From positions 71,216,916-71,280,915 of the forward strand of contig CM049315.1 of the NCBI GenBank assembly GCA_026874595.1: 64,000 bases of DNA. Direction: 5' to 3'. Shown piece after piece: positions 49,971-59,449 of the stretch. The notes under the pieces are model-generated. The model did not search any database, was not told where the DNA came from, and saw only the letters and a list, made by a program, of their open reading frames with translations. Position 1 is the stretch's first letter; every line of letters begins with the position of its first letter. Source of the stretch: Sipunculus nudus (taxonomy: Eukaryota; Annelida; Sipuncula; Golfingiida; Sipunculidae). The translations under genes were made by a program, and so were the position numbers.

Positions 49971-52900
49971 ATTTATTACTGTGTGTAAATATTACCCGCA
50001 AGAGAACGATTAATATGAATCAGACTTGTACACAACAGACTTTGGCAATCAAATTTCAGACTCAGATTGTTTAAATTGTGCATAATGTGATGAATATTGC
50101 TATTTGATAAACACTGGTAATTCCCACACTAATATATGGATTTCCGAGTAATGAGTCAAAATGTTCATATATGAGAAGACTCAAAACTTGGGGAGGACGT
50201 GAGGCAGGATGAAATTTTTTTTTAAAGTCTTTAAGTTTTACAGTCATATTCACAGACCAAATTGGAGAATGGAAAATACATTGAAATTTGAGTTCACAGG
50301 AGCAACAATAATAATATAGGTTTATCATATTCTAAACTAAAGTTTAGTCTGACACCGTGGTATACGTTTATTATAGCTTTTGATTCTGATGCTATACAAA
50401 TACATGCCAATACCATCAAGGTCGTATCGTTGATTTCAAACCGAAGAAACCGAATGGAATTTTAAAAACTTTGACAAACCAAACAATGTCAAAACTACTG
50501 AACAAATAAACGGAAAAGGTTGAAAGCTTTCTTAAAGATCCCGTTGTGAATGAGGCGGGACCATAATCGAAGGTATTTATGTTTTTATAGCCTCCTTTAT
50601 GTTCTCTAATGTTTCAATTTCGTGTGACAGCAGTAACACGCGTGCAGTTCACTAAATTGCATTGGAATTGGTACGCTAATGACAAGCAGAGAGTCGCTGG
50701 GTATGTATTTCATTGTGAATTACCAGGAACTGATACTCCACATCGCTGGTCCCCAGCTCCAACCATTAGCGCCAACCCCTTGATCTCCCGGCGTGACTCG
50801 CATAAATGGTCCAAAGTGGTAGGTATGAAAACCTCTAACTGAAGGTCAATATTATTCCATGGGGCCAGTACAGGTATGGTAGGACGAATACGGACTTCAA
50901 CTGCATCCTTTCCCTTGGTAACGCTTATTATGGGTGTGAGAATCTAAGAAAAGGCAACGTAATAGTAACCAGGACATGAATTAATTCTTATTACATTAAC
51001 ATTTTGGTTAAAATTGAATTGAATTGTTCCTTGCAATGTATACATCACCATTCAACAAATAGATTTAATGAAACTCTAGAAGTATTTGATTACATGACTG
51101 TCAATCTTACCTCGAATCCCGCAAAGAATTTGGAGCTTGTTCGAAATGGACTAGGTACAGTGTAACCGGCACCCTTAGCCCTTAAAGCACACTGAACCTG
51201 CCAAAAAGATAAATGAAAATAACTGTTCAGTTCCATTCATATATAACACAAATACATTGAAATCCCGGGAACAGGAGCACCTGCAGGACCAGTAAGGCCA
51301 TCCTTAAAAATTTTTTTGTTGGGGCTAACATTGGTCCCCAAACAATCATCAGGTAGGGAGGAAAAAAATATTTTTTTAAAGGAGGATCCGGAGTTTACTA
51401 CACCTTTTTTTACCGGTTTTTGCATATGTGAGGTGTATGTCATATTACATACCCGCATTCGATTCAACATGTACAACAAGGTATCTCTGAATAGATTTTG
51501 TGTTTCATTACAGGCTTAAAATCTTGTACTCGGGTACAAAATGTTTTAGAATATGCTTTGTACATGTACATGTCAAATATTCACGTATGTGAAAAGTGAT
51601 CAAGTACTTTTCCAATAATGGTCAAGCATGTTATCATGAAAGCATTATAACTGATGTATATCTCATTACACAGATTCGAATTAGGATTGTAAGCCTTTTC
51701 TGGATCTCACATAAATTTGCAGACAATTTTGTGTTGTATGCCAGTGCCAGAATTTTATGAATGAGTGCAATTTGAGATTTCCTTTGCTAATGAAGAGGTA
51801 TAATTAAGAAGGATGGTAATAAATTAACTCTTTATTAATTAAAGTCAATGCCTTATAAGGTAGTAGAATATATAAAATGTTTATACAAATATATGAAAAA
51901 CTGTACTTATCTGAAAGATAAACCCATATATTGGACGTACCCCGATTATGCCACTAACCTTCTGCAGATGCCTTTGACAGCCAGTATGTGATTTGGAATG
52001 GCATCGCCAATATACAGTCCTTATTTGTGCATGATTTTTCATGCAAAAGTTTAAAAAAACAAAAAAAAAACAGTCGAAATACAGGCCCTGAGACTCCAGT
52101 GTATTATTTAAACTTCACCTTTTCATTGCTAGTTATCAGATGCCCCGCTTGATTATAATAAAACAAAATTTCATTGGCATTGACTTTTTGCATCTGACAG
52201 GTCATACTCTGATATACCAGCATGCAGTTGTGTCCATACTATAATATTTGTAAGATTACTAATGGACATTAAGTCTTATTTCTCAATATATTTTTGACAA
52301 TCTATTGTTACTTTCTTGACTTTTTAAAACCCTCTTGTAAATAAGGTACCAGCAAAAAGAATCAGAAACAAACAAACAAACAAAAAATCAATGAGAGGCA
52401 CGGTGCCTAATGGAAGTAATTAATGCTGGACATTTTTTATTTTTCTGTAATTAATGACTGAGCGAGCAATGTTGATCTCTATCTCGTCTACGTCTAAACA
52501 AGTAATGCCGTAAGGTCAGAAATATCTGTTTGTTTTTAAGGCAATTAATAAAATGAAATAATTTAACAAAGGCAGTAAAAAAGAAACACAACCAAAAAAG
52601 ACGGTCGCTAAAATGTTATGCGTGTTCTGATAGCTGTGGTCGCAAAACCCTGTCATGATCGCCACAGAACTATTAAAATGACGCAGTTCTTGTAATACCA
52701 AACATCTGATTTGTGGAGATTGTGCGTTACACATCGTCAGTTGCAGGTTCCATTTAATAGGCCCGCGTCATTTGCTTTATATAGGCTACTCACGGTGCGA
52801 CCGTGACTGTAGCTGAAAAATTAAAACCAACGTAAGCGACCCGATGGCAGTGAACATTTTCCCGCCAAAATAGTCCTGAATGAAGTCACATGGAGTGAAC

Positions 52901-54790
52901 TTTTACTACGAACCTCTTATTGGCTCTCTGGCTGTGACACGTGATCGCTCGGCCAATCACAAGAACATCTGCGTGTTTCCAAGCACGTGTTTATGCAAAT
53001 CGACGTGTCACATGGTTTAAATGCCAACATTGGTCGGTTGACAGTATGAATGCCGAGAGAACTTCATTTAATGCGACAGCGATAAGCGTCAGCTTTATTT
53101 GTAATCAAATAAGAACCATTTCTAATTGCTCAATATTTTATCAACCTGTTTCGCCAGAATAATAAAATTTGATGGCGGTTTCCCGGCGGTTTTTCTTCTC
53201 TCGCGCACGAGTATAACGATCGTTCCACGTATATATAGGCACAACCTGACTAATTTTTAAGGCTCAAATTAAACGACCGGCATCTTCGGGTAATACTTTT
53301 CATTATGGAAATTAAGGGCATCTAAGAATGTAATAGAAGGGCTATTTTTCTACTACTTGAAGGCAGATTTTTACGGGCCCAGGTGCGCTTGCAGGAGTTC
53401 ATACAAAAAATATTAATTTGCAGATATGTCCAAAAAATTTTCAGCCGCAGCCAAAAAACTCGACCGGCCGGGTTAGCCCCAACAGAGAATTTTTTAAGGA
53501 TGGCCTAATAGTGGTCCTGTACGCGGGAGGGTTTTTACAGTAGTCCAGAACCAAAAAAGGTTGTCGTCCTAGGGACGGTAGTCGAGTTAACATGATGATC
53601 GTCAGGCGAGATTTTATTGAATGTTGTGAAAATATACCATGTTATCTGACCTGTACACCGAGCGCATTGATTTGTTGACTATAATGATCTTCGTGCAGTT
53701 CATGGGGCATTTGATCCTGTCGTAGATCGTGCCATTCACCGATGGGAACGTTGTCAATTATCCAGGTGACATCAAAAATCGCATCACTATGGAGGTTGTC
53801 ATTCAGGTTACACAGGAATACCACTTCTTTTATGGTTATAGAACCGATTACACGCTTCACTTGTACAGTGAAAGAAACATCTGGGTCATTTGTTAAGGCT
53901 GGAAAATCAGCTACAAGAGATCAAACAATGAACAAATCAGTGAAGTATTTAAGAATGTTATCCAAAAAACACTTTTGTTTGGATGAATATTTTTTTTCTT
54001 TTGTTAATTTATCGTAAAACACTCACAAGAACATCCGGGTTCTCTTCCGGTTTCCGAACTCTCTCCTTCCGGACATGGGCCATGTGACCCTAATGTAAAA
54101 TCGACAAGTCTTGTGTTATGCTGACCTTTGGTACAAATTTATATTCACGAAAATCATAGTTAATTTAACTGTTTTCATTTATTTGAACATTATTTGTTCT
54201 GAGACACATATAGTAAATTAAAAGATGTAAGGCCAAAAAAAATAAAAGGTATGGTTCTCAGGCACCGCCCGCATCAATTTTAACCCCCCGCATCAAACAT
54301 TTTTATTTTGATTTTCATCATTCAAGAAGGTAAAATAATACAATTTCCATACGATTTTCTTTGTTATGTAGTGCTTTTACCTGTTTAGCAAGAAGAAACC
54401 TGTCATTTACATGCTTTTCCCTGATCATATGAAATTTTATCGAAACATACAAAAAAAAGGTCCAAAATAAAATACCGCCCGCCCGCATTGATTTCTGAAA
54501 AAAAGTGCCTGAGAACCATACCCTTTTATTTTTTTGGCCTAAGATATCGTATTGATAAACGATCATGATATTGGCATTCTCAAGGCAACATTTCAAATCA
54601 AAGTATGAAAGTAGAATAAATCCTACCGAAACAATATGCTATCGGGCATCCTGGAACTCGGGTAGGTAATACACATTGAAGCCGCCACAGTTTTTTACAT
54701 GGATAGGTATTTCGGAACTTTGGCATTCACCGAGATTATTTATATACGCAGTCATGTTGTGGATATTCCCATCATGTGGCGGTGGCAAAC
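38835..54790 (-). CDS. VWDE-like single-pass membrane protein, 21 exons, N terminus missing
   Basis: A host gene of the von Willebrand factor D and EGF domain (VWDE-like) type. I built it from 21 exons with GT/AG ends and matching phases, about 1,060 residues. Order: end of a D8C-like Cys domain, a GPCPEGE Cys link, a VWDE-type extracellular region, VWFD domain, Cys-rich segment, EGF-like module, IPT-like segment, three Cys modules, transmembrane helix, and a 23-residue basic tail. It is probably a secretory-pathway protein displayed at the cell surface. Exons at 54627-54790 and 44210-44358 each lack one base; splice phases on both sides fit only if one base is restored, so these are either damage or assembly indels. 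No signal peptide or first exon is visible; upstream exons probably lie beyond the window or across the insertion-rich 55-64 kb region. The VWDE assignment is from recognised domain order, not a search. Confidence 0.82.
39378..39510 (-). CDS. Host gene exon 20: transmembrane helix
   Basis: Encodes a final Cys (DVCN) and a run of Val, Ala and Leu of about 26 residues (VVAVVVPLAVVVAAVVVALA), then AAYRK. It is a single membrane-spanning helix with a basic cytoplasmic side. Confidence 0.85.
40051..40168 (-). CDS. Host gene exon 19: Cys module 3
   Basis: Encodes EDQCYINENCYERGHSL, GSCQVCDPLADQRKW; donor gtaggc after one leftover base. Confidence 0.84.
40453..40566 (-). CDS. Host gene exon 18: Cys module 2
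   Basis: 38 codons with PSCSVHNTCQQDGYV, SCQLCNAEL and LGWSIQ; the same Cys spacing as exon 17. Confidence 0.82.
40871..41145 (+). mobile_element. GGCC-ended foldback element, copy D (left end worn)
   Basis: Shares atgtatggttctcag, cgtcaattttaaccccccc, aagaagataacataatac and tgcctgagaaccatac...ggcc with copies B and C, in an intron of the host gene. Confidence 0.6.
41485..41701. mobile_element. Short foldback element with poly-G/poly-C, 8-bp duplication
   Basis: The ends ggagcggatccagg and ctagatccgcttct are inverted copies and are flanked by gcaaaaca at 41477-41484 and 41702-41709. An 8-bp duplication is typical of hAT-type elements. The interior has long G and C tracts. It lies in an intron of the host gene. 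Confidence 0.6.
42015..42125 (-). CDS. Host gene exon 17: Cys module 1
   Basis: One exon encodes one 37-residue module: NTCRISGMCY, DDACAVCDP and a terminal TKDW. Both ends are phase 0. Confidence 0.83.
42553..42819 (-). CDS. Host gene exon 16: IPT-like segment
   Basis: 89 codons with YLNFEQVMCPLY, VYEVSMSNNRENFSEPI and GICVTCDPYSKSCTLM, which fits an immunoglobulin-like (IPT/TIG) fold. Confidence 0.82.
43193..43383 (-). CDS. Host gene exon 15: EGF-like end and following segment
   Basis: Encodes TCSCHSGYGFIDC, finishing the EGF-like module, then PPNITKVSNGGRCDLRERPC and NLTCHVAYSQ, typical of VWDE-like proteins. Confidence 0.85.
43820..44000 (-). CDS. Host gene exon 14: start of EGF-like module
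   Basis: Encodes SGRTDFVMDSINVM and ends CPSDCNGHGDCVE, the first Cys residues of an EGF-like module completed by exon 15. Confidence 0.85.
44210..44358 (-). CDS. Host gene exon 13, one base missing
   Basis: Starts DPEWPSGWTNESAETLC and ends VDYDTIIRECMNDIL, in two frames that switch near 44272. Length 149 between two phase-0 junctions implies one lost base. Confidence 0.78.
44369..44421. repeat. AC/AT compound microsatellite
   Basis: A CA run followed by a TA run in the intron just before the acceptor of exon 13; on the minus strand it ends 10 bases from the exon and supplies most of the acceptor context. Confidence 0.85.
44573..44734 (-). CDS. Host gene exon 12
   Basis: 54 codons with IERCISWGKDIT and SDYPSVFRPPLTFEDVEI. 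Both junctions are phase 0. Confidence 0.8.
44888..45026 (-). CDS. Host gene exon 11
   Basis: Encodes ESLWNGISV, MYCDCGPK and LNCSYEKA. One base is borrowed from exon 10. Confidence 0.8.
45110..45200 (+). repeat. Possible tRNA-derived SINE fragment
   Basis: acgttcgaacctt resembles a pol III B box, and taggctaaccgtt about 45 bases upstream is a weak A-box match. No body or tail could be defined. Confidence 0.25.
45366..45595 (-). CDS. Host gene exon 10: end of VWFD
   Basis: Contains TLGLCGSWNQNINDDF, the conserved GLCG...ND box that closes a VWFD domain. Donor gtaagtg is near consensus. Confidence 0.88.
46233..46424 (-). CDS. Host gene exon 9: VWFD
   Basis: Encodes PTCNCAAAIRSGRDLFML and SLTIERKSNNGYA, the central Cys-containing VWFD part. 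Confidence 0.85.
46601..46664 (-). CDS. Host gene exon 8: VWFD
   Basis: Encodes NNLQGEFVLYRHTTRPIA, the GEFVLY strand of VWFD. It has a short 64-base exon with clear splice sites. Confidence 0.85.
46895..46986 (-). CDS. Host gene exon 7: start of VWFD
   Basis: Ends with CRSTNDPSILTFDG, the classic opening of a VWFD domain (DPH-type, TFDG). Two bases carry over to exon 8. Confidence 0.85.
48675..48960 (-). repeat. tRNA-derived SINE in a host-gene intron
   Basis: The minus strand begins accggcttctgtggctaagg and ggtagagc, a tRNA-like A box, and about 40 bases later has gtgagttcagaattc, a B-box-like word. A ~200-base body follows and the copy ends near gataccaaaaataat-like sequence. Confidence 0.55.
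49693..49874 (-). CDS. Host gene exon 6
   Basis: Encodes IYSNDDWEEMWKHRTVSMK and NRVRQMQISLQT. Phase selects the acceptor at 49875; an alternative AG nearer the microsatellite, at 49904, would break the frame. Confidence 0.75.
49910..49964. repeat. TA microsatellite in the intron before exon 6
   Basis: About 55 bases of TA located 36 bases upstream of the exon 6 acceptor on the minus strand, where branch point and pyrimidine tract would be expected. Confidence 0.9.
50724..50943 (-). CDS. Host gene exon 5
   Basis: Encodes VTKGKDAVEVRIRPTIPV through GDQRCGVSVP. Donor gtaatt leaves one base that joins the CT of the next exon. Confidence 0.75.
51111..51197 (-). CDS. Host gene exon 4
   Basis: 29 codons, starting VQCALRAKGAGY, which continues the beta-rich region. 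Acceptor is ttttggcag and donor is gtaaga. Confidence 0.78.
51296..53505. mobile_element. 2.2-kb non-autonomous inverted-repeat element in a host-gene intron
   Basis: Left end ggccatccttaaaaa then tgttggggctaac; the right end is its inverted copy. TAA flanks both sides (51293-51295 and 53506-53508). It has no transposase-like frame. The GGCC start and TAA duplication match the smaller foldback family, again suggesting a PIF/Harbinger-like mover. Confidence 0.65.
53651..53910 (-). CDS. Host gene exon 3: extracellular region
   Basis: 86 codons with VVFLCNLNDN and FDVTWIIDN, an immunoglobulin-like or VWDE-type beta region. Acceptor cttgtag, donor gtcaga. Confidence 0.78.
54027..54089 (-). CDS. 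Host gene exon 2: Cys link
   Basis: A 63-base exon encoding HGPCPEGESSETGREPGC, a word typical of the segment after D8C in VWDE-like proteins. Donor gtgagt is strong; acceptor is attag. Confidence 0.78.
54231..54539 (+). mobile_element. GGCC-ended foldback element (MITE), copy C, best preserved
   Basis: 309 bp between TAA at 54228-54230 and TAA at 54540-54542. The ends are inverted over about 35 bases (ggccaaaaaa...aaggtatggttctcaggca). It lies between exons 1 and 2 of the host gene. Confidence 0.8.
54627..54790 (-). CDS. Host gene exon 1 (first seen): D8C-like Cys domain, one base missing
   Basis: Encodes IPIHVKNCGGFNVYYLP, the end of the D8C-type domain of uromodulin- and VWDE-like proteins, then in the next frame PGCPIAYCF. 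The reading shifts by one base near 54653. Length 164 fits the phases only as 165. Confidence 0.78.
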
Positions 54791-55370
54791 CTACATGTAT
54801 AAACTGTTTAATTAATTAAAAACTTCCAAGCAGTGCATCATGTTCAAATACAAATCAGCTCCACTCACTTCATAGAAAGATAAGCCGATATCTGATATCT
54901 TTATCTTCCATCCAACAGTAGTATATTTTACCTGGGAACATATACCATGACGACACATTATACAAAAAGTGTGAACGTATGTCTATATCTACATAGAACG
55001 TCTGAAATCGGATTGGCTGAAATTTTGAAAGAAATATTTAAGACTTAAAGCAAATGAAAAATTTATGACACAGTCTAAGTGACCCATACATGCAAAAAGT
55101 ATGGATACAATGACAAAATCGTTCAGGGATAGTAAAGGATTCATAAAAACTTCGGCGCTAACTCAGAACGTCGATTTTAGGTAATTCCACTGAAATGGAT
55201 ATGATGACATGTTAAAATAAACAAACGATCAGTCAGTCTGAAATAATAGAAGAAGGTCTTCCCTTTGAAACTGCTACCAGGATCGACCTTCAAGACATGT
55301 GCCCCGATATTTCTAAGAGCAAACTGTCAAAATGATTGTTATAGTGTAATTAAACCAAAGACTGTTTAAA
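54791..55370. other. Presumed upstream intron or flank of the host gene
   Basis: No exon with acceptable phase was found. A minus-strand open stretch at about 54871-54936 has a possible acceptor but does not join exon 1 in frame. Confidence 0.4.
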
Positions 55371-56110
55371 AGGTTCAATGCCAGATGTATGATTAGATAT
55401 GTTTATTGCATTTAGGCAAGTTCGTATTCCAGAGATTTCTTATTGCATATGGAATAATAAGGATACACAATATAAGGAAAACCGTTCTTCTGTAAGTCAC
55501 TTTATCAGTCAGGTTTTATATATTTAAAACAGTTATTTGATGTGAATGGGACTCCAGTCAGTTTTAGAGAGTAGGAAGAGAAAGGAACCAAACAAAGAGA
55601 TTATTTGGTTTATAGGTTAATAATTAAACAAAGTAATTTTTTTAATCACAGTTGATTTTACCAAATACATTTAACTGCAAAACAAGGCAAGGGCCAGTTG
55701 CAGTTGAAATGTAATTGCAAAGCAGGTATATGATTATTTTATTAGTCTTGTTTAAAAACACAGGATTCCATTACGAGGCAACAGTTTAGTACTAAATATA
55801 ATGATACAGATGAAGAGTGGGGTCTTTTATATCCTAACAGCTTGACATTATGTAAAGGAAAGAAAGTGATGGATTTTTCAGTTTAAAATTCTCCATAATA
55901 ATTTATATCTTAAAGAGAGATTACTGAAGACCCATATTGTAGGTTTTGCTATATACAGAGGTAGAAAGGTATGAGCATTTATTTTACAACTGTTCTACTA
56001 TTAAACGGTTTTGGCAAGATATAAGCTTTTTTATGGTTTACCGATTAGTTTATTTACAGTAAGGAATACTTTTTTAGGTATATCTGAAAAGAACATGAGG
56101 ATCCAAAATA
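55371..56110 (+). pseudogene. 3' part of an L1/Tx1-type LINE ORF2, heavily decayed
   Basis: Shifting frames give IWNNKDTQYK, then FQFKILHNNLYLKERLL, CRFCYIQR and ERYEHLFYNCSTIKRFW. This is the same C-terminal zinc-binding region as in the 1.7-2.4 kb LINE, on the opposite strand. Confidence 0.65.
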
Positions 56111-56414
56111 AAATTCTTATACAAAGCTTTCATATATAGAACCAAAGATTATCTTTAAATCAACCTTGAAAAGTTTTAAAAATACATGGATTTCCAAGGT
56201 AGATTGAATGTGGCAGAATATCAGAAAAACATTGGAAACTTGATCCATGCCTTCACAATAGATAATTTGTGTGACACAATATATTTGACATATAAATGAA
56301 AACAATAATATTGAGCTTGTGTAACTTAACATTTTCTAAAATTGTATATAGGTCAAAAAGGTAATAAGTTGTTAGTAATACTGTTACTTTGAACAAACAG
56401 GTTAACATGTATGT

Positions 56415-57257
56415 TGTTACAGGTATCTGTATTACTATGCGCGGGATATTACATAACTTGGCATGTGCTGGGCATTCTGATTTGTTTTAAGCGCAGACCC
56501 TGTGCGCTGCTGTGGGAGCCGCACTTGCTGAACTTTCGCGGAGTGTAAACACAGTATACGGTGTAGTCTAGAAATTTCGGGTCTGTTCATGCGCTTTGGG
56601 TGCTTGTGTATTACTGTGTTTTCTAGAGGGTTCCAGAATGGAAGTTTCTGGGCTTCGGGTGAAAAAAATATGAATAGGGGCTGTGTTAAAAGTCGGCAGA
56701 GAGAAAAATACCAGCGGACATGAAAGAGAGTGACTCTCTCGTCAGTGTTTTTTGGACCTTTCCGATAATTGCAGAACTTGCAGATCTTCAACGGATTTTA
56801 AACAGACTGTATTACGGATTGTCTTCAGTTTGCCATTGGGATTTTTACCAGAGCTTCACTTTTGGATTACAACAGATTGTTTTCGACTTTAAATCGGACT
56901 ATTCTCTGGGAAGATTTATTTGAACTATTTAAGTGGATTATTTGTGTAAAAGGACTCTTGTTGAGCTGTGACAGTGGTGGTACCCAGAAATCAAAGCTTA
57001 GAATCCAGACACTCTGGTACTGTACATTTCTGTTATTGTTATACTGTGTAATTGTATTGATTTATTGTATTGTAATTTTAGGATTGTTCTAAGAATAAAT
57101 TATAATTATTTGTTAACAACAAAACACTGACTTCTTTATTCATTCCCCTAGACATTTCACGTAGCCTAGTGTTGCGGAATCTGATTTTTTTTTATCTCCG
57201 TAACAAAATTTATGCTCGTCACGACAACGTGATCTTTTGTTATGAGCTTCCGTAATA
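56415..57257 (+). repeat. Solo LTR related to the Gmr1-type element
   Basis: It begins tgttacaggt and ends cttccgtaata, flanked by atgt at 56411-56414 and 57258-57261. It shares the 3' part with the other LTRs (gaataaattata, cactgacttctttattcattcccc, cctagtgttgcggaatctga, acgtgatct), but its U3 is diverged. A solo LTR normally results from recombination between the two LTRs of one element. Confidence 0.82.
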
Positions 57258-57616
57258 ATGTATATATGTATTTTGTATTAGTACTCTATTAGTATGTTGT
57301 TTTTGATACTGTATGGTGTACCGTCTTGTAATCATGGGTGTTATTACTGTCTCAATTTTTTGGTAAATAATAAAGAGCAAATTGTCAGGGGCGTAGCCAA
57401 GGGGGGCGCAGGGGTTCATGCCCTCCCCCCCGGTCGAAACAATTACTCCCCGCCCTCCAGGAATTCCAATTAGTCTAATGATTGATAAAATTTTCTAGAA
57501 CACAATAATGAAATCCCCGTCTTTGGTATGCGCAGATACAAATGTACGTAGATACATAAGTCTTTGGGACTTATTTCAATATAAATATTGCTCCAACAGA
57601 TCTCTAAAACTTAAAG

Positions 57617-59449
57617 GGTCGTTCCCACTTCCACGAATTTGTCTCCCGATGCGCTAAGAACAAAACGATATCGGAGGTTACGAAGTTCCATGCGATTCGG
57701 CTCTGGTAAAGTGACAGCGAATAAGCCACATAGAATTCTATGATTCTGTTTATAAATCAATCATGAAGCATTACGAAGCTAGAACGAATTCGTCACGAGA
57801 AATCAGCAGTTTGTGCCGCAAGAGCTACTAGTTACCACGAATTACAAGGAACCACCGCGTTCCTAGTACGAAAGACATAGACATTGGGTACGATTTATAT
57901 CGAAACTTACGATTAGCTATACATCAGAATTCATTCTTGCAATTTACTAGGAAGCTGTCAGGCTTTGTAACACTATAGGCAACGCTAAGCTGGGCGAAAG
58001 TATATAAATGAGGAGTGAATAAAGGTCTGCATCACTCGATCAGAGTCAGACTCTTGTACTCTTCACTTCATTGAGCATATAGAAGAGCTGTTAAGACAGA
58101 ATCTAGAGAAAATTGACCGAGGTAGATCTAGCTTGCATTTTGGTGCAAGGGAATATATTTCCCACAGTTGCGTTCTTGAAAAAGTCCTCGTGCAGTTTTC
58201 CTCATGCTGCTGCTGGACCTCCCCCTGATCCTATATCAGCATTTCCTGCATCTTCTCTGAAGGTGGTCGTTTCTACTCAAAACGAATCCCTTCCAGATTT
58301 GCACTATGGGACTACTTTTCTCTATTGTGGCCGGAACTATTTGTGTCTTCTGTCAAATTTAAATTGATTTATACCTAATTAAGCCATATGTTTAAGTAGA
58401 AACCCCGATGTAAAGACTTCAGATTACCCCCCCCCCCCGGTAATCTGAAATCGATTTCAGATACCCCCGCGGGAAGCCTGAACCTGATTTCAGGTAACCC
58501 CCAACTGTTCAGAATACCCCTCTCGTTGATAAAGCTAATATGATTATTTTTTGTAGAAGTAGGAGCTCACCGCTCCTGATATATCTATTAACAACATCCT
58601 CAGCTGGTTTGTCATATTTTCTCTTCTCTTCTCTTCATAACACGTATTATCTCAAAAACTTTACTCATATCCCATTTGGCAGGTTAAACTTATTGGTCTC
58701 CTCACTTGATCAGATTTTGGTCACACCTACTTGATTTTTATACTTTTTAGGATTTTGTTAGGTCCGTTCTAAAGACGGATCGTATTGTAGTACTGGCATA
58801 CAGGGGTGGGGGGGGGGGGGGTAATCTGAAACTAGAAGGGGTAATCTGAAATCAATTTTTGAATGGACCATTGACATTTGTATATACCCGAACAGCGTGA
58901 TGAAAGTTTACTTCGTAGAACTTGGTAGCAGCTTTGTAGCAACGTAGCCCCTTCGTTATACGGCATAACTGTGACGTCAGGACTTCTTGCTGTAGCGTAA
59001 GTAATTTGGGTTAATTCTTAGTACGTCTTAATGCTTCTTAGCTATTTCAAAATGATTATTAGGTGCTGCTTAGGGACTTACTAGCTATGTAGCAGCCACT
59101 TCATAAACATTGGTAGTTCTTCGTGGCATTTACCTAGTGGTTATTTGCCAACGCAGCATCAGGATTTGTCCCGATGTATTCCACGAAGTACCTACTACGG
59201 GCTATGAAGTGTTTCTAAGAGTTACATAAGACCTAAGAAATTTGACAATTCGTAGCATCGCCAAAACAGTTTTGGTCGACTCAAAACTAAAATCGAGGGC
59301 TATTCTTACTCACGCTGCGATAATAATCGGCACGTAACTGGTACTATTTACACAGAAGCACTTCATAAATTCCGACGAAGAGACAAGAAACCATAAAATG
59401 TTCAGTTCGTAGAGCATCGGGGGCCCAATTCGTGGATCGGGTGTGAATT
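57617..59449. mobile_element. Probable inverted-repeat element
   Basis: Left ccacgaatttgtctcccgat and gcgctaagaac match, in inverted orientation, the right end cgtggatcgg region (ccacgaattgggcccccgat, gctctacgaac when reversed). The interior has many tacgaag/cttcgta words and no transposase. The precise ends are not clear. Confidence 0.4.
58419..58860. repeat. Nested poly-C/poly-G inverted repeat
   Basis: cagattacccccccccc on the left and gggggggggtaatctg on the right are inverted copies. ggtaatctgaaatc-type words recur inside. It sits within the larger element. Confidence 0.5.

Noticed and set aside
54871-54936. Possible upstream exon of the host gene
   Set aside because: The acceptor is plausible but the donor phase does not join the next exon and the peptide has no expected Cys.
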